Assembly: GCA_002480495.1 (NCBI GenBank)
Contig: DLCG01000008.1
Location: 413,363 to 477,362, forward strand
DNA from: Rhodobiaceae bacterium UBA7804
Lineage (GTDB): Bacteria; Pseudomonadota; Alphaproteobacteria; Parvibaculales; Parvibaculaceae
DNA length: 64,000 bases
Reading direction: 5' to 3'
The notes under the pieces are model-generated. The model was not told the DNA's origin, made no database searches, and saw only the letters and a list, made by a program, of their open reading frames with translations. This document shows, piece after piece, positions 60,899-64,000 of this stretch; position 1 is the stretch's first letter; each line of letters begins with the position of its first letter. Position numbers and translations under genes: made by a program.

Positions 60899-61351
60899 AT
60901 GCGTAGCCCGGCAACTGTCCCGCGCGGCGGCAAATTCCGCGCGGTAGCGTTAATTTTCGGCCTTTTTGGCGCCGTCTGTATCGCTCCCGGCCCCGCCGAG
61001 GCGCGGGTGCGCATCGAGACGGGGCATGACCTGAAGGAGGCCTGCGCGGTCCTCGCCGAATGGTCGCTCGCCCCGGAGCCGCCGACGCCGCGGCTCGCGC
61101 GCTTCTGCCGGCAATATCTCACCGGCTATTTCGAATCGCTGCGCGTCCTTCACGACGATCACGACGGCAAGGGCGTCTATGCGCCCGCGGGCGACGATCC
61201 ATATGCCTGTCTCAATCTCGACGGACCGCGCACATTCGGCCAGCTCGCGCGGCAGGTCGTGCGCACCGCCGAATGGAACCCCGATCTTCTGGATGGCGGG
61301 GCCTACGATCTTGCCCACAAGGCCTTCGCCGACCGGCCCCCCTGTTCCTGA
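60899..61351 (+). CDS. Rap1a/Tai-like secreted protein
   Basis: 150 aa from the ATG at 60899, with GAGGGAGGAG upstream. Signal peptide about 14-35 (AVALIFGLFGAVCIAPGPAEA). Mature domain with conserved Cys pairs (CAVLAEW, ARFCRQYLTGYFESL, DPYACLNLDG, DRPPC) resembles the Rap1a/Tai immunity fold used against T6SS effectors (CxGY..., QLvr.V, PC ending). No T6SS genes are in this window, so an immunity role is unproven. Confidence 0.7.
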   Translation: MRSPATVPRGGKFRAVALIFGLFGAVCIAPGPAEARVRIETGHDLKEACAVLAEWSLAPEPPTPRLARFCRQYLTGYFESLRVLHDDHDGKGVYAPAGDDPYACLNLDGPRTFGQLARQVVRTAEWNPDLLDGGAYDLAHKAFADRPPCS

Positions 61352-61481
61352 AACCGGTTGTTCCTGACATCCCTTCATCAAAGTTTCGGCATTTCGGAGT
61401 CGCGGAAGGGTTTAATTCAAACTAAACCTCCCCTATATGCTCCGCACTGGTCCCTCCTCAGCCGCAAGCAATCATAACCCC

Positions 61482-62417
61482 ATGCATGCCCCCCTCCCCG
61501 CCATCGAGGTCCGAGGTCTTTCCAAGACTTATCCCGACGGATTTCAGGCCCTGAAGAATGTCGATCTCGAAATCCGCAAGGGCGAAATCTTCGCCCTGCT
61601 CGGGCCGAACGGCGCGGGCAAGACGACGCTGATCAGCATCGTCTGCGGCATCGTCAATCCCGGCGCGGGCCAGGTGCTCGTCGAGGGACATGACATCCTG
61701 CGCGACTTCCGCGCCGCGCGTTCGCTCATCGGCCTCGTCCCGCAGGAACTCACCGTCGAGCATTTCGAAAGCGTCATCGACACGGTGAAGTTCAGCCGCG
61801 GTCTTTTCGGCAAGGCACCGAACCCGCAACATATCGAGAAAGTGCTGCGCGACCTCTCCCTCTGGGACAAGCGCGACAATCGCGTGATGGAGCTTTCGGG
61901 CGGCATGAAGCGCCGGGTGATGATCGCCAAGGCGCTCTCCCACGAGCCGGACATTCTCTTCCTCGACGAGCCGACCGCGGGCGTCGATGTCGAGCTTCGC
62001 CGCGATATGTGGGAAATGGTGCGCGGTCTCCGTGCGAGCGGCGTCACCATCATCCTCACCACGCATTACATCGAGGAAGCCGAGGAGATGGCCGATCGCG
62101 TCGGCGTCATCAATCACGGCGAGATCGTGGTGGTCGAGGAGAAGAACCGGCTCATGAAGAAGCTCGGGAAGAAGCAGCTCGCGGTTCATTTGCGCGCGCC
62201 GCTCGCCGCCATTCCCGATGCGCTTTCCGGCCGCCCGCTCGAACTCGCCGATGACGGCCACACCCTCGTCTACAGTTTCGACGCGCAGGCGGACGAAAGC
62301 GGCATTCCCGAACTCCTGAAGAAGCTCGGCGAGATCGGCATCGACTTCCGCGATCTCCGCACGCATGAAAGCTCGCTGGAGGAAATCTTCGTCAGCCTTG
62401 TGAGGGCCCGCGCATGA
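61482..62417 (+). CDS. ABC transporter ATP-binding protein (ABC-2 exporter)
   Basis: 311 aa from MHAPLPAIEVRGLSKTYPDGFQAL. Walker A LLGPNGAGKTT, Q-loop IGLVPQELTVEHF, signature ELSGGMKRR, Walker B ILFLDEPTAGVDVELRRDMWEMV, H-loop LTTHYIEEAEEMADRVGVI, then a C-terminal regulatory part. YadG-like exporters couple to an ABC-2 permease that follows here with a 4-base overlap. Exports lipid-linked or drug-like molecules; substrate not visible. Confidence 0.94.
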   Translation: MHAPLPAIEVRGLSKTYPDGFQALKNVDLEIRKGEIFALLGPNGAGKTTLISIVCGIVNPGAGQVLVEGHDILRDFRAARSLIGLVPQELTVEHFESVIDTVKFSRGLFGKAPNPQHIEKVLRDLSLWDKRDNRVMELSGGMKRRVMIAKALSHEPDILFLDEPTAGVDVELRRDMWEMVRGLRASGVTIILTTHYIEEAEEMADRVGVINHGEIVVVEEKNRLMKKLGKKQLAVHLRAPLAAIPDALSGRPLELADDGHTLVYSFDAQADESGIPELLKKLGEIGIDFRDLRTHESSLEEIFVSLVRARA

Positions 62418-63181
62418 CGCTCAATCTCCACGCCATTCGCGCGATCTATGTCTTCGAGATGGCGCGCACCTTCCGCACCCTGATGCAGAGCATCGCTTCG
62501 CCCGTCATTTCGACCTCGCTCTATTTCGTGGTCTTCGGCGCGGCTATCGGCTCACGCATCCAGGAGGTGGACGGCATCTCCTATGGCGCCTTCATCATTC
62601 CGGGCCTCATCATGCTTTCGCTTCTCACCGAGAGCATTTCCAACGCCTCCTTCGGCATCTACATGCCGAAATATTCGGGCACCATCTTCGAGATTCTCTC
62701 CGCGCCCATTTCCGGCCTCGAAACCGTCATCGGCTATGTCGGCGCGGCGGCCACGAAGTCGCTCATTCTCGGCGTGCTCATCCTCATCACCGCGCGCTTC
62801 TTCGTGGATTACGAGATCCAGCATCCCTTCTGGATGGCCGCCTTCCTCGTTCTCACCGCGCTCACCTTCTCCATGTTCGGCTTCATCCTCGGCATCTGGG
62901 CCGACAGTTTCGAGCGCCTGCAGATCGTCCCCATGCTGATCGTCATGCCGCTCACCTTTCTCGGCGGCAGCTTCTATTCGATCAACATGCTTCCGCCCTT
63001 CTGGCAGACGGTGACGCTCTTCAATCCGGTGGTCTATCTCGTGTCGGGTTTCCGCTGGAGCTTCTACGGCTCGTCCGATGTCGGCGTGGAACTGAGCCTC
63101 CTCGCCATCTTCGGCTTCCTCGCGCTCTGCTCCGGCGCCATCTGGTACATCTTCAGGACGGGCTACAAGCTGAAGGTGTGA
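62414..63181 (+). CDS. ABC-2 type transporter permease
   Basis: 255 aa. Six hydrophobic segments and the ABC-2 core segments ESISNASFGIYMPKYSGTIFEILSAPISGLETVIGYVGAAATKSL, then PMLIVMPLTFLGGSFYSINMLPPFWQTVTLFNPVVYLVSGFRWSFYG. Matches the YadH-like permease partner of the upstream ATPase; both make one exporter. Followed by a repeat-rich, non-coding stretch. Confidence 0.93.
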   Translation: MTLNLHAIRAIYVFEMARTFRTLMQSIASPVISTSLYFVVFGAAIGSRIQEVDGISYGAFIIPGLIMLSLLTESISNASFGIYMPKYSGTIFEILSAPISGLETVIGYVGAAATKSLILGVLILITARFFVDYEIQHPFWMAAFLVLTALTFSMFGFILGIWADSFERLQIVPMLIVMPLTFLGGSFYSINMLPPFWQTVTLFNPVVYLVSGFRWSFYGSSDVGVELSLLAIFGFLALCSGAIWYIFRTGYKLKV

Positions 63182-63228
63182 GGCGCCCCCTCACCCTTCC
63201 CACCTCACAGCTTCGCCACATCGGCGGC

Positions 63229-63343
63229 CCCTCCCCTCTCCCCTCCGGGGAGAGCGTGATCCGAGCGACAGCGAGGATCGGGTGAGGGTGCGGTCTGCAC
63301 AACGCACATCCCTACCCTCCCGTCATTGCGAGCGAAGCAATCC
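63229..63343. repeat. intergenic dyad element and a GTCATTGCGAGCG-type repeat
   Basis: About 63229-63290: hairpin CTCTCCCCTCCGGGGAGAG, then GATCCGAGCGACAGCGAGGATC hairpin and GGGTGAGGG, the same architecture as the dyad elements in the GTA region. At 63322-63343 the short element beginning GTCATTGCGAGCGAAGCAAT, an ATTGC/GCAAT inverted repeat common in alphaproteobacteria. Confidence 0.75.
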
Positions 63344-63351
63344 ATCGGGCC

Positions 63352-64000
63352 TCACCCCCACCTCACCCACCGCCCGTGAAAATCGGCGCGGCCGAGTTCT
63401 TCGTCCGTGCCTTCCGGCCACATCCGAAGACGGACGCTGGCCGACACCTTGTCCTTCTCATCCTGCTCCACGGAGAGCCAGGCAAGCGGCGCATCCTTCG
63501 TCGCGCCCTCGCCCGCCTTCGCCATCGCGGCTTCGATGCGCGCCTGCGTCGCATCGGGCAGGTATTGCCACATGATCGTATGCATGAGCACGCGCGCCTT
63601 TCCGCTTTCGCCCTTCCCCGCGAATGCGCGCTCCACCCAGTCCGCCGCATCCGCCTTCTCGATCACGGTCCCCGCGCGCGCCGTCGCCGCGAGCGCCGCC
63701 TCGATCCGTGCAAGCCGCGCCGTCTGGTCCGGCCATATGTAGGAGAGGAGCCGCTCGCACAGCGCCGCATCAGACGCATCGAGCGGGTTCAGGTCCGAGC
63801 CCTTGCGCGAGGCGACGCGCAGTTCCGCATGGAGCGGCGGAAGCGTCCCCTGCCATTCCGAAACGATCTGCACCGCGCTCGCCGCATCGCCCCAGCGCGC
63901 GTTCCCAAGCTCATAGCCATAGGCATCGAAGCCGAGATTGAGGCCCGCGCTCGCGCCGATCTCGTAGACGCCGAGCGGGAGGCCCGTGCGCGCCGCGACA
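63352..64000 (-). CDS. DUF2332 family protein (5' end outside window)
   Basis: The frame is open to the right edge; 216 codons visible. The N-terminal part in view contains GVYEIGASAGLNLGFDAYGYEL, the diagnostic EIGASAGLNL of DUF2332. Ends with SASVRLRMWPEGTDEELGRADFHGRWVRWG. The fold resembles S-adenosylmethionine-dependent methyltransferases; activity unknown. Opposite strand to the exporter, 170 bases beyond it. Confidence 0.88.
   Translation of the reverse strand, partial: VAARTGLPLGVYEIGASAGLNLGFDAYGYELGNARWGDAASAVQIVSEWQGTLPPLHAELRVASRKGSDLNPLDASDAALCERLLSYIWPDQTARLARIEAALAATARAGTVIEKADAADWVERAFAGKGESGKARVLMHTIMWQYLPDATQARIEAAMAKAGEGATKDAPLAWLSVEQDEKDKVSASVRLRMWPEGTDEELGRADFHGRWVRWG

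Overview
The window is a high-G+C, gene-dense chromosomal segment of an alphaproteobacterium. Supporting markers are a complete RcGTA-type gene transfer agent (GTA) structural cluster, a MucR zinc-finger regulator, the DUF2849 / sulfite reductase / DUF934 operon, a phasin with a PhaR-like operator pair, an SOS box of the GTTC-N7-GTTC type, and several alphaproteobacterial protein families (DUF1491, DUF2336, DUF6456). A Parvibaculum-like or other rhizobial-grade organism is my best guess, but that is an inference from gene content. No rRNA, tRNA, CRISPR array or insertion sequence was recognised.

Layout. 1-2071: a PhoP/PhoQ-like two-component system with a PepSY-like exported protein (the kinase runs off the left edge). 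2145-5865: a catabolic operon with an SDR dehydrogenase, two adjacent acyl-CoA dehydrogenase-like subunits and a nitroreductase. 6326-25262: a GTA cluster on the minus strand in the canonical order (small and large terminase, portal, protease, capsid, head-tail connectors, tail proteins, NlpC/P60, host-specificity protein), then a DUF2793 protein and a small lysis-like cassette. Four plus-strand genes are embedded in it. No integrase, repressor or replication gene accompanies it, so a domesticated GTA fits better than an active prophage.

25638-36725: a NUDIX hydrolase, a PiT phosphate transporter preceded by a Pho-box-like array, a DUF2177 membrane protein, a YcgN-type cysteine cluster protein, a PBP1A-type peptidoglycan synthase, an ABC-F ATPase, a DUF1214/DUF1254 pair and an NMT1/THI5-type ABC importer. 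36934-39469: assimilatory sulfite reductase operon ending in a clear terminator. 39593-43401: a phasin with a two-operator promoter, a D-amino acid dehydrogenase, and a TetR regulator (probably leaderless) overlapping a Tat-exported nitroreductase-like protein. 43418-48333: MscS channel, release factor 3, and a NicO plus His-tailed MFS pair that looks like nickel/cobalt efflux.

48560-64000: small conserved genes (DUF1491, DUF5330-like, SufE, DUF6456, a DnaA-domain-IV-like HTH protein), an XRE regulator, a PAS_5 protein next to MucR, an HSL-type esterase, a toxin/antitoxin-like pair, DUF2336, two small plus-strand genes, a saccharopine-dehydrogenase-like enzyme, a Rap1a-like secreted protein, an ABC-2 exporter, and a DUF2332 protein running off the right edge.

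The most notable signals concern the GTA. An SOS-box promoter sits directly before the lysis-like cassette. A strong intrinsic terminator lies just before the prohead protease. A pair of plus-strand exported proteins, each built from two copies of the same ~100-residue repeat, is inserted between the tail genes.
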